A program made the position numbers and the translations under genes. From positions 1 through 5,559 of the forward strand of contig CALGXC010000002.1 of the NCBI GenBank assembly GCA_937936045.1: 5,559 nucleotides of DNA. The letters run 5' to 3'. This document shows, piece by piece, positions 1 through 5,303 of this stretch; position 1 is the first letter of the stretch; the number at the start of each line of letters is the position of its first letter. Source of the stretch: an uncultured Candidatus Saccharibacteria bacterium. Lineage in GTDB: Bacteria > Patescibacteriota > Saccharimonadia > Saccharimonadales > Saccharimonadaceae. Below the pieces are notes generated by a model. It saw only the letters and a list, made by a program, of their open reading frames with translations, was not told the DNA's origin and did not search any database.

Positions 1-1146
1 GTGATGAACTATGCTTACGGCACGAATTATAGCGATACGTATTTCTTTGGCAAGCAGCTGACGAGTGTGTTTATTGCTATTGTAGCTTTTTCTGCGTTTT
101 ACTTTACGCCGTATAAGTGGATTACTGGCGAGAGATCAAAATACATTCTCTACGCTGGATTTGCGCTATGTATTTTACTATTTCTCTCGGGCGCGGTGCT
201 TCATTTGTCATTTGCGCAAGAAACCAACGGTGCGTATCGATGGTTCCAATTGGGCGGACTGGGAAGTTTCCAGCCGTCAGAATTGCTCAAATATGGCGTG
301 CTATTGTTTTTGGCGGGATTTTTAGGGCGGCGGTCGCAACAGGGAAAATTGAACGATATCCAAGAAACTATCATTCCGCTGGGCATTATTTCCGGCTTGT
401 CGCTACTGATGATTGTGTTTTTACAAAAAGACTTGGGAACGGGAATTTCGTTGATAGCGATTATTTTATCAATGATTTTGGTGGCTGGAATTGATTGGAA
501 GATTTTCAAGAAGATTCTGGCGATTGTTGCACTTTGTGGTTTGGTGATGATTTTTACATCGCCGCACCGAATTGAGCGCGTGATGACTTTCGTGCAGGGT
601 GATAGTCACAAAGGGACGAGCAGTCAGGAGAACAAGAATTATCACATTCAGCAGGCCAGAATTGCGATTGGTTCTGGTGGGCTTCTGGGGCTTGGAATTG
701 GCAAAAGCGTTCAGGCGACAGGATATCTTCCAGAGGCGACTAACGACTCAATTTTTGCCGTCATGGGAGAAACGTTTGGCTTTGTTGGCTTAATGGCTAT
801 ATTGGCGCTATTTACGGCATTATTATTGTCAATTTTGCACGTAGCCGCGAGGCTTCCGAACGTGACGTTGCGGCTAATTGTGGCGGGAATTTTTGGCTGG
901 ATTGCTTCTCACGTGATACTGAATATTGCCGCAATGACAGGGTTGGCGCCGCTTACTGGAATCCCGTTGCCATTATTAAGTTATGGCGGTACAAGTATGT
1001 TGTTTATAGCGGCAGCGCTCGGTTTAGTTTTCCAAATTTCCAAATATACGTCACATAAAGCATTAGAGGAGGGTGAAAGTGGCCAAGATCTTAGCGGTCG
1101 GCGGCGGCTCAGGCGGACACGTTACGCCAGTGGTAGCCGTATTTAG
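1..1146 (+). CDS. ftsW: FtsW, septal peptidoglycan glycosyltransferase (5' end cut by window)
   Basis: SEDS-family membrane enzyme that polymerises lipid II into septal glycan strands with its class B PBP partner. 381 codons are visible. The first helix and the usual 'SAS' motif are missing, so the GTG at base 1 is probably an internal Val and the gene begins upstream. Family motifs seen: FQPSELLKY (residues 90-98), QKDLGTG (142-148), QARIAIGSGGLLGLG (218-232), YLPEATNDSIFAVMGE (242-257) and GIPLPLLSYGGTS (320-332), the last completing the FtsW/RodA/SpoVE signature from N308. D249 in the NDSIF segment lines up with the Asp proposed as catalytic in SEDS enzymes (E. coli FtsW D297). Several hydrophobic helices run through the protein. 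The basic tail RRRLRRTR (367-374) lies inside the 68-base overlap with murG. RodA is the alternative, but the murG and ftsQ-like neighbours favour FtsW. Confidence 0.93.
   Translation: MMNYAYGTNYSDTYFFGKQLTSVFIAIVAFSAFYFTPYKWITGERSKYILYAGFALCILLFLSGAVLHLSFAQETNGAYRWFQLGGLGSFQPSELLKYGVLLFLAGFLGRRSQQGKLNDIQETIIPLGIISGLSLLMIVFLQKDLGTGISLIAIILSMILVAGIDWKIFKKILAIVALCGLVMIFTSPHRIERVMTFVQGDSHKGTSSQENKNYHIQQARIAIGSGGLLGLGIGKSVQATGYLPEATNDSIFAVMGETFGFVGLMAILALFTALLLSILHVAARLPNVTLRLIVAGIFGWIASHVILNIAAMTGLAPLTGIPLPLLSYGGTSMLFIAAALGLVFQISKYTSHKALEEGESGQDLSGRRRLRRTRYASGSRI
1065..1073 (+). promoter_or_regulatory. Ribosome binding site that decides the murG start
   Basis: AGAGGAGGG is a near-perfect Shine-Dalgarno sequence inside the ftsW coding region. 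The upstream GTG at 1073 would touch it with no spacing, while the GTG at 1079 sits 5-6 bases downstream at normal distance. This supports translation of murG from 1079, giving the N-terminus MAKILAVGGG. Confidence 0.75.
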
Positions 1147-2242
1147 AGAATTACAGAAAACTGGTGATCACGAGCTTCGTTTTTGGTGCGATAAAAAATT
1201 TGGCGCCAGCGCACGCGGGATTTTTGCTAAGTTCGACGAGGATATTTCGGTCGATTTGATTATTGCTGGAAAATTACGCCGATATCACGGAAAAAGCATC
1301 TCGCTTCATCTACATCCGTCAATTCTATTCCCGAATTTGCGCGACGGTTTTAAGGTGATGATTGGATTTTTCCAGAGCTTGTTTAAGCTCATGAAGTGGC
1401 GTCCAGACGTTATTTTCATTAAGGGCGGATATGTTTGTTTGCCGGTTGGCTATGCGGCTCGGCTATTAAGAATTCCGTTGGTTTTGCATGATTCTGACGC
1501 GCATCCAGGTTTGACAAATCGCTTACTGAGTCCTTTCGCGAAAGCTATTGGCACAGGTGCGCCGCTTGAATATTACAATTATCCACCGGAAAAAGCTTCA
1601 TATGTTGGCATTCCAGTTGCGCCAGAATTCCATCCATATTCTGAGGCTGAGAGGAAAGAATTGAAGGAAAAATTAGGCTTTAATGTCAATAAACCGCTAG
1701 TTGTTATTACTGGCGGTGGACTCGGAGCAGGCCGAATTAACTCCGCAATTGTAGCAATTAGGGAAAATCTACTTTCCGAGGCTTCGGTATTTTTGATATC
1801 GGGAAATCAGCAATATGAAGAAATTCTCAAGCAAACCGACGAGCGAGAGGGCTGGCGATTGCAGGCGTTTGTCCACAACGGAATGGCGGAAGTTTTGGCG
1901 GCGGCGGATATAGTCGTGACCAGGGCAGGGGCGACTACTCTTCTGGAATTGGCGGCGCTACATAAACCGACAATCATCATCCCCAACGGCCATTTGACAG
2001 GCGGGCATCAATTGAAAAACGCTAAAGTTTACCAGGACGCATTGGCGGCGTTGATAGTTTCCGAAGACGAGTTGGATAAGGACAATCAAATCTTGGCACG
2101 AAAAATAATTGGCGTATTAAAATCTCAGAAAATTCTTAAAGGTCTGGGCGATAACTTCGGTAAATTTGCCAAGCCAAACGCGGCTAAAGATATGGCGAAG
2201 ATTATTCTTACTACAGTGCGAAGGCAGGGTAGGCGAAAGTGA
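1079..2242 (+). CDS. murG: MurG, UDP-GlcNAc:undecaprenyl-PP-MurNAc-pentapeptide GlcNAc transferase
   Basis: GT28-family, GT-B fold enzyme that adds GlcNAc to lipid I to make lipid II at the inner face of the membrane. Numbering is for the 387-residue protein from GTG 1079. Seen in order: the N-terminal glycine loop VGGGSGGHVTP (residues 7-17), GGYVCLPVGYAARLL (116-130), HDSDAHPGLTNRLLS (137-151), the second-domain glycine loop GGGLGAGRINSA (212-223), the UDP-GlcNAc-binding region ADIVVTRAGATTLLEL (276-291, with the conserved Glu) and GGHQLKNA (308-315). The usual HEQN-type motif is replaced by HDSD, which I associate with Saccharibacteria from memory. It is somewhat longer than the roughly 355 residues of E. 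coli MurG; extra length appears around residues 65-105. It overlaps ftsW by 68 bases and the next gene by 4, so it is translated from the same operon mRNA. Confidence 0.95.
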   Translation: MAKILAVGGGSGGHVTPVVAVFRELQKTGDHELRFWCDKKFGASARGIFAKFDEDISVDLIIAGKLRRYHGKSISLHLHPSILFPNLRDGFKVMIGFFQSLFKLMKWRPDVIFIKGGYVCLPVGYAARLLRIPLVLHDSDAHPGLTNRLLSPFAKAIGTGAPLEYYNYPPEKASYVGIPVAPEFHPYSEAERKELKEKLGFNVNKPLVVITGGGLGAGRINSAIVAIRENLLSEASVFLISGNQQYEEILKQTDEREGWRLQAFVHNGMAEVLAAADIVVTRAGATTLLELAALHKPTIIIPNGHLTGGHQLKNAKVYQDALAALIVSEDELDKDNQILARKIIGVLKSQKILKGLGDNFGKFAKPNAAKDMAKIILTTVRRQGRRK

Positions 2243-3153
2243 AATTCCCCTTCTCTAAGAAAAAATCGGACGAGAATCTAAGTCGTCGAGAAATCGCGGC
2301 GCGTCGTCGAACTGAGAATTACGAGGATTTGCCTGCCCAATCGTATCGTCGGAACAGGACGCTTAATAGCCGCCAAACGTCCTCTCCTTTGGAGACTTCT
2401 GAGAGACTTGAGACTCACGAATTGGTGAAGAAACGCCGCCGTGTAATGCGGAAAATGCTTGCGACTACGGTAAGTTTGCTTATTGTGATATTCCTTTTGT
2501 TTCAATTGACAATCAATATTTCAATCCAAACTCCCGACACAAAAAGCTCCAGTAACGCTAATAAATACGTGAGCGTTCTTAATGAATATTACAGCGCCCA
2601 TCCAGCGGAGAGATTTCGGTTTTTCCTCAATAATAATGACCTAAAGCAATTCTTTTTACAGAAAGCTCCTGAGGTAAAAAATATTCGCGTAGAGGGAGAT
2701 TTTCTAGCGCGATCAGCCGTTAAGTTGACGTTTCGGCAGCCGGTGGCCCAGTGGTCTTCTGGGGATAAGATTTATTTTGTTGATGATAGCGGTGTTACTT
2801 TTGAGCAGAATTATTTTGCCGCGCCTACGGTTGCTGTTCGTGATGAGAGCGGTCTGCCGACTAGAGGTGGTCAAGAAGTTATCAATCGTCAATTCTTGAG
2901 CTTTCTTGGTCAAGCTGTGTCTGAATTTTCGCAACATAAAATAAATGTTTCAGAGGTTATTCTGCCGGCTAATACTGTACGCCAAGTTTGGTTTAAGGTT
3001 GAGGGCAGGGAAACCCAGATCCGTATGACGGTGGATAGATCTGCTCAAGCTCAGGTTAAACAGGTGATAGCTACTTTGAATTATTTGGATAATAACGGCG
3101 CGAAGCCAGGGTATATAGACGTCAGGGTAGATCAGAGGTCGTTCTACAAGTAG
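2239..3153 (+). CDS. ftsQ: FtsQ/DivIB-like cell division protein with POTRA domain
   Basis: Bitopic membrane protein expected to link early and late divisome proteins. It has 304 residues: a long, very basic cytoplasmic N-terminus (residues 1-72, many Arg/Lys), one transmembrane helix (about 73-93, LATTVSLLIVIFLLFQL), then an extracytoplasmic region. The POTRA-like part ends with PEVKNIRVEGDF...VKLTFRQPVAQW (about 144-172), followed by the beta-domain hallmark YFVDDSGVTFE (179-189), which matches the FtsQ pattern 'yvD.dG..f'. It ends in a hydrophilic strand, YIDVRVDQRSF. The GTG start overlaps the murG stop (GTGA, 4 bases), with a weak AGG-type ribosome site at 2231-2233. Overall identity is low, as usual for FtsQ, so the name rests on architecture plus the ftsW-murG neighbours. 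It is the last gene of the operon. Confidence 0.82.
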   Translation: MKFPFSKKKSDENLSRREIAARRRTENYEDLPAQSYRRNRTLNSRQTSSPLETSERLETHELVKKRRRVMRKMLATTVSLLIVIFLLFQLTINISIQTPDTKSSSNANKYVSVLNEYYSAHPAERFRFFLNNNDLKQFFLQKAPEVKNIRVEGDFLARSAVKLTFRQPVAQWSSGDKIYFVDDSGVTFEQNYFAAPTVAVRDESGLPTRGGQEVINRQFLSFLGQAVSEFSQHKINVSEVILPANTVRQVWFKVEGRETQIRMTVDRSAQAQVKQVIATLNYLDNNGAKPGYIDVRVDQRSFYK

Positions 3154-3163
3154 GGCGGCGGTC

Positions 3164-3200
3164 AACTTCTCTTCTGGATAGAGTAAGTTCTCTTTTTGTT
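3164..3200 (+). terminator. Intrinsic terminator of the ftsW-murG-ftsQ operon
   Basis: AACTTCTCT (3164-3172) pairs with AGAG-T-AAGTT (3180-3189), giving nine base pairs with one bulged T and a seven-base loop. A T-rich tail, CTCTTTTTGTT (3190-3200), follows. It starts 11 bases after the ftsQ stop, the expected position for an operon end. Confidence 0.7.
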
Positions 3201-3370
3201 CTATTTCTGTATGGCGTAGAAAATATATATAACAATATAAAAATATGCAAAAGTCAAATAATCGCAAAATGATAAGCTAGGGGAGTAGGGCAATAAAAAT
3301 ATAAAAATGTCAAATAATATAAAATACGTTGTGGAAAACTTAATAAGCTTACGGCGCGCATACTCAGAGT

Positions 3371-3441
3371 TTATATTGATGTAAAAATATCAATGTAGCA
3401 CTCCGGTGTGTGTAGTGCTGGAATTAAAAAATATTTTTTTT
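3371..3441 (+). other. Two adjacent hairpins followed by a T run
   Basis: Hairpin 1: TTATATTGAT (3371-3380) pairs with ATCAATGTAG (3389-3398), ten pairs including two G-T. Hairpin 2: AGCACT (3397-3402) pairs with AGTGCT (3414-3419) across an 11-base loop. The two share bases 3397-3398, so their full stems are mutually exclusive. A self-complementary AAAAAATATTTTTT block and eight T (3434-3441) follow after a 14-base gap. It may be the 3' end of a plus-strand small RNA or a weak terminator; the gap before the T run argues against a textbook terminator. Confidence 0.35.
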
Positions 3442-3442
3442 A

Positions 3443-3457
3443 AGTTCGTATTTTGTT
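3443..3457 (+). repeat. 15-bp direct repeat, copy 1
   Basis: AGTTCGTATTTTGTT is identical to the copy at 3888-3902, 445 bases further on. The flanking bases differ. The two copies bracket most of the noncoding stretch and could be a target-site or attachment-type duplication, or a shared binding site; nothing in between looks like an intact mobile element. Confidence 0.6.
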
Positions 3458-3845
3458 GGTGCATATTTTTATAAAAGACGGTATGTTTTATGGGGTTGTA
3501 TGTAATAGAGAATCCCCTAGCCGAATTACCAGAAAAAGTTCGTTTTATAAGGTGTTAGCGAATATATATAGACAGATGTATATTCATCTTTGCATGGCAT
3601 TTATTATTGCGTAAAAGGTACATTGTGCGACATTAAAACTATATCTAAAACACGACTATTCCATCATCTTTCTTCGCGATAAATTTATCTCATTTTCACC
3701 AAATCAACCTACTTGTCGTTTATTGTTTTATAAACCGCCCTATTTGTCGGCTTGGTGTGTTTTATGTTGTATATTGGTTTATCTGCGTTGGCTCGGATTT
3801 ATAATTTGTGCTTGTATTGCGCAAAATTTATCAATATAAATATTC

Positions 3846-3858
3846 AGCCGATTCGGCT
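3846..3858 (-). terminator. Weak hairpin downstream of the DUF2726 gene
   Basis: AGCCG-ATT-CGGCT is a five-pair GC-rich hairpin in otherwise AT-rich DNA, 62 bases beyond the stop of the minus-strand gene. TATAAA (3835-3840) and TTTATA (3858-3863) can lengthen the stem. The tail in the minus direction (GAATATTTATATT) is only moderately T-rich. It may end the minus-strand transcript. Confidence 0.3.
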
Positions 3859-3887
3859 TTATATATGCTTAAAAATGGCTAATAATT

Positions 3888-3902
3888 AGTTCGTATTTTG
3901 TT
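3888..3902 (+). repeat. 15-bp direct repeat, copy 2
   Basis: Second identical copy of AGTTCGTATTTTGTT (first at 3443-3457). It lies 17 bases beyond the stop codon of the minus-strand DUF2726-type gene, at the edge of the noncoding stretch. Confidence 0.6.
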
Positions 3903-3919
3903 CTATTGTTTTTTAATTG

Positions 3920-4426
3920 CTAGTTTTGCGAAAGAGCTTGGGCGATTCTGTGTTTAATTATTTCACTGTTCCATTCGCCTGCCTTAAATCGCAGTAGGGG
4001 CATATTAGTGTTGGCCATGATCGAATTGACAAAATCATCGCGCGTTTTTCGATCGGGCTGATTGTGAGTATTGTCATCAAGCTCAATAGCTATGAGGGGC
4101 TTCATGCCATTGGTGCAAATTAGAAAATCTACAGATTTGCCGTTTATTCTCGCGAAAGCCGCTTTCCAACTTTGCCCTTTTATTTCATGATCTAAAAACA
4201 TGCTTAAATGAGCCTGAGGTATAATTACACATCCGTTTACCGCTTCGTGTAGAGTTTTATAAAACGATAATTCACTTGGCGTCATTGCGCAAGATTTTTT
4301 AATGTATACATACTCTTTCTTTATTGGGGTTTTAATTGGGCTTGTGTCGTCGTCAGTCCCCTGCCTTGCTTTGATTACCAGAAAAATAATTACGGTTACT
4401 ATAACTATAAATATAAGCGCTTCCAT
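3920..4426 (-). CDS. Membrane-anchored DUF2726-domain protein
   Basis: 168 residues. One N-terminal hydrophobic helix (residues 3-19), a polar linker (20-46), then a DUF2726-type domain. It begins at MTPSELSFYKTL (48-59), which matches the typical 'T..E..f...L' opening, followed by VIIPQAHLSMFL (67-78), KSVDFLICT (97-105), IAIELDDNTHN (112-122), R126/R129/D130 and MPLLRFKAGEW (142-152). D100, E115, D117, D118 and H121 are the likely key polar residues. From memory, DUF2726 has been linked to the PD-(D/E)XK nuclease-like fold; enzymatic activity here is inference. The domain would face the cytoplasm if the helix acts as an anchor. No clear Shine-Dalgarno precedes the ATG; TATGAT at 4443-4438 could be a -10 giving a very short leader. 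It is transcribed divergently from the next gene. Its role is unknown. Confidence 0.8.
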   Translation of the reverse strand: MEALIFIVIVTVIIFLVIKARQGTDDDTSPIKTPIKKEYVYIKKSCAMTPSELSFYKTLHEAVNGCVIIPQAHLSMFLDHEIKGQSWKAAFARINGKSVDFLICTNGMKPLIAIELDDNTHNQPDRKTRDDFVNSIMANTNMPLLRFKAGEWNSEIIKHRIAQALSQN

Positions 4427-4467
4427 AAGATTAGTTTATCATATGTTGATAATAAATGCTTACGATT

Positions 4468-4496
4468 TTTAGGCTTTATCGTTGCGGTGATATAAT
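4468..4496 (+). promoter_or_regulatory. Extended -10 promoter of the membrane protein gene
   Basis: TGATATAAT at 4488-4496 is a perfect extended -10 element (TGnTATAAT). The -35 position (TTTAGG, 4468-4473, 17-bp spacing) is weak, as is common for extended -10 promoters. Expected transcription start is near 4503, giving about 22 bases of leader with a GGAG site at 4515-4518 before the ATG at 4525. The ATG at 4456 is upstream of this start. Confidence 0.65.
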
Positions 4497-4524
4497 AAGA
4501 GTGATAATTTTATCGGAGATATTT

Positions 4525-5082
4525 ATGGCTTTTTTAAATTATAATAAAGATGAAAAGTTAGAATTCAATTATAAGAGAGCGTGTGGGTTGTGGCTAATTG
4601 TAATAGCGGCGATTATTTCAATAGCTACTTTAACAGGAGGAAAGCAAATAATAAATATGCAAGTATTTAGCATTGGGTATGTTATTAGTTTTTTCTCAAT
4701 CAACATGAATAAAAAGGTGTTGAATAGACTATCCAATGGTCCTTCGAGTGAATTTCAAAAGAAAGTATCTTTATATGCCGTTATTTTATTATTTATCTTG
4801 ATGGTTTTGCTGGGTGGACCATTCTTTGCGACTGAAAATTGGAGATTGATTTGGCTGGGAGCACTGATGGCAACTGCACTGCATTTTTTCCCGTATTATT
4901 TTGTGCATGGAAAATCAATGATATATATGGGCCTTATTTGTGTCATTAATGTTTTTGTGGGGTATATTTTTATCGATATCCCATTAGAGGTGATAGCATA
5001 TATTGACTCGGCAATTAAGCTTGTATTTGGAGTATATTTATTATTTTTTTCGAAGCCGTCAAAAAAGGCACCTCGAAAATGA
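4525..5082 (+). CDS. Six-helix integral membrane protein, DUF6609-like
   Basis: 185 residues from ATG 4525, chosen because GGAG lies 6 bases upstream and the predicted promoter starts transcription after the earlier in-frame ATG at 4456. A short polar N-terminus (NYNKDEKLEFNYKRA) precedes about six hydrophobic segments near residues 20-38, 42-60, 81-98, 107-125, 131-149 and 157-175. A basic tail (KPSKKAPRK) ends it. The stretches LLGGPFFATENWRLIWLGAL (95-114) and HFFPYYFVHGKSMIY (120-134) resemble what I recall of DUF6609, a family mostly from Firmicutes; I could not verify this. No catalytic motif is recognised and the function is unknown. The last codons, including the stop, lie in a terminator hairpin. 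Its composition is AT-rich like the neighbouring accessory DNA and unlike the division genes, so lateral acquisition is plausible. Confidence 0.75.
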   Translation: MAFLNYNKDEKLEFNYKRACGLWLIVIAAIISIATLTGGKQIINMQVFSIGYVISFFSINMNKKVLNRLSNGPSSEFQKKVSLYAVILLFILMVLLGGPFFATENWRLIWLGALMATALHFFPYYFVHGKSMIYMGLICVINVFVGYIFIDIPLEVIAYIDSAIKLVFGVYLLFFSKPSKKAPRK

Positions 5083-5090
5083 GGTGCCTT
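5061..5090 (-). terminator. Strong intrinsic terminator pointing left, overlapping the 3' end of the membrane protein gene
   Basis: AAGGCACCTC (5065-5074) pairs perfectly with GAGGTGCCTT (5081-5090) across a six-base loop. Read on the minus strand, the stem runs into six T (5066-5061). On the plus strand it is followed by CATGCAACC, without a T run, so the design is best for leftward transcription. No protein gene lies on the minus strand to its right in this window, which implies a leftward RNA. It may also serve the plus gene less efficiently; that gene's TGA stop is in the loop. Confidence 0.75.
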
Positions 5091-5128
5091 CATGCAACCA
5101 TCTTCAAGAGGCGGAGTAGGTCGACATA

Positions 5129-5157
5129 TTGTTATGATGTCAGCGGTTCTCTAATAT
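5129..5157 (+). promoter_or_regulatory. Possible rightward promoter toward the hairpin and array
   Basis: TTGTTA (5129-5134) and TAATAT (5152-5157) match four of six bases each of the -35 and -10 consensus, with 17-bp spacing. A transcript from it would begin near 5164 and run through the hairpin at 5206-5252 toward the CRISPR array. In AT-rich DNA such matches are common. Confidence 0.25.
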
Positions 5158-5205
5158 TATACAGTTCTGGTGGTACTTAAGGGTAATACATCAGTCAAAA
5201 TAAAA

Positions 5206-5252
5206 TAAGACAGCCCGCGTTGCTCTAACATAAGAGGGGCGCTGCTGTCTTA
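5206..5252. other. 47-base long imperfect hairpin between the terminator and the array
   Basis: TAAGACAGC (5206-5214) is perfectly complementary to GCTGTCTTA (5244-5252). Inside, GCGTT (5217-5221) pairs with GGCGC (5238-5242) and CTCT (5223-5226) with AGAG (5233-5236), with a six-base loop AACATA. The two inner G-U pairs exist only if the plus strand is the RNA; on the minus strand they become C-A mismatches. In contrast, a T-rich tail (TTTTATTTT) follows only on the minus strand, where the hairpin could end leftward transcription coming out of the array. It may be a leftward terminator or a structured plus-strand RNA. Confidence 0.5.
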
Positions 5253-5303
5253 CACTGTCATATTACTACGACCATCATTGAAAAATCAATAATATCGCCT
5301 TTC

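Larger units (their letters stand above)
3236..3473. other. 14-bp inverted repeat enclosing about 210 bases; possible structured RNA
   Basis: TATAAAAATATGCA at 3236-3249 is perfectly complementary to TGCATATTTTTATA at 3460-3473. The pair could close a long-range stem around the hairpins at 3371-3419. The stem is mostly A-T, so part of the match could come from composition, but 14 consecutive pairs is more than I would expect in this length. Transcription and strand are unknown and no known RNA family is recognised. Confidence 0.3.
3201..3919. other. Long AT-rich noncoding stretch
   Basis: About 720 bases with no ORF that has both a ribosome site and a protein-like composition; the longest candidates are a few dozen codons. 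G+C is visibly lower than in the division genes. It contains a 14-bp inverted repeat (3236-3249 with 3460-3473), two hairpins and a run of eight T (3371-3441), a 15-bp direct repeat (3443 and 3888), a looser duplication sharing GTCAAATAAT (3253-3262 and 3309-3318), a 12-bp palindrome (3678-3689) and a degenerate CRISPR-repeat-like segment (3502-3527). I do not recognise tmRNA, RNase P RNA, SRP RNA or a tRNA here. It may be decayed accessory DNA, a structured RNA locus, or both. Confidence 0.6.
5058..5190 (-). ncRNA. Possible tracrRNA or other small RNA (leftward), candidate only
   Basis: This minus-strand unit would end at the terminator at 5090-5061. Near its 5' part, minus bases 5166-5156 read GAACTGTATAAT. 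GAAC and TATAAT can pair with repeat bases GTTC (7-10) and GTTATA (1-6, one G-U), leaving a 2-base bulge on the RNA side. A further six pairs (UUAAGU with AUUUAG, two wobbles) lie beyond a 7x7 internal loop. Downstream, GACAT/ATGTC (5140-5122) forms a small hairpin before the terminator. Order (anti-repeat, hairpin, terminator) and location beside the array fit a tracrRNA, but complementarity is weak and no typical nexus sequence is seen. The TATAAT itself could instead be a -10 box for a shorter RNA of about 90 bases. Confidence 0.25.

Noticed and set aside
117..509. Overlapping ORFs in other frames of ftsW, on both strands
   Set aside because: They are shadows of a strongly supported ftsW frame and show no protein-like motifs.
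1073..1078. GTG at 1073 as the murG start
   Set aside because: It abuts the Shine-Dalgarno sequence with no spacing; GTG 1079 is correctly spaced and gives the usual short MurG N-terminus.
2950..3267. 105-codon ORF on the minus strand across the ftsQ end
   Set aside because: It is antisense to the ftsQ coding region and its terminator, with no ribosome site or family-like sequence.
3276..3291. Plus-strand anti-repeat candidate around CTAGGGGAG
   Set aside because: Only seven contiguous pairs with the repeat, then mismatches and several G-U pairs; no nexus follows. It shows that such partial matches arise easily here.
3330..3338. DnaA-box-like TGTGGAAAA
   Set aside because: A single copy with no cluster of boxes, no dnaA or dnaN nearby; not enough for an origin.
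3307..3384. 25-codon ORF starting MSNNIKYVVENLISLRR
   Set aside because: It looks mildly like the start of a helix-turn-helix protein but stops after 25 codons and has no ribosome site nearby; at most a gene remnant.
3678..3689. 12-bp palindrome GATAAATTTATC as an operator
   Set aside because: A six-base arm is expected about once by chance in AT-rich DNA of this length and it is not next to a promoter.
3764..3889. Roughly 40-codon ORF in the noncoding stretch
   Set aside because: No ribosome site, low-complexity composition, and it runs through the hairpin at 3846-3858.
4456..4524. Longer N-terminus for the membrane protein from ATG 4456
   Set aside because: The extended -10 box at 4488-4496 would start transcription after this ATG, it lacks a ribosome site, and the ATG at 4525 has GGAG at good spacing.
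5164..5252. Plus-strand tracrRNA (AAAATAAGACAGC resembles a nexus)
   Set aside because: The bases before it lack an ACTATAAC-like lower stem; only TTAAGGG can pair with repeat CCCTAA, so there is no usable anti-repeat.
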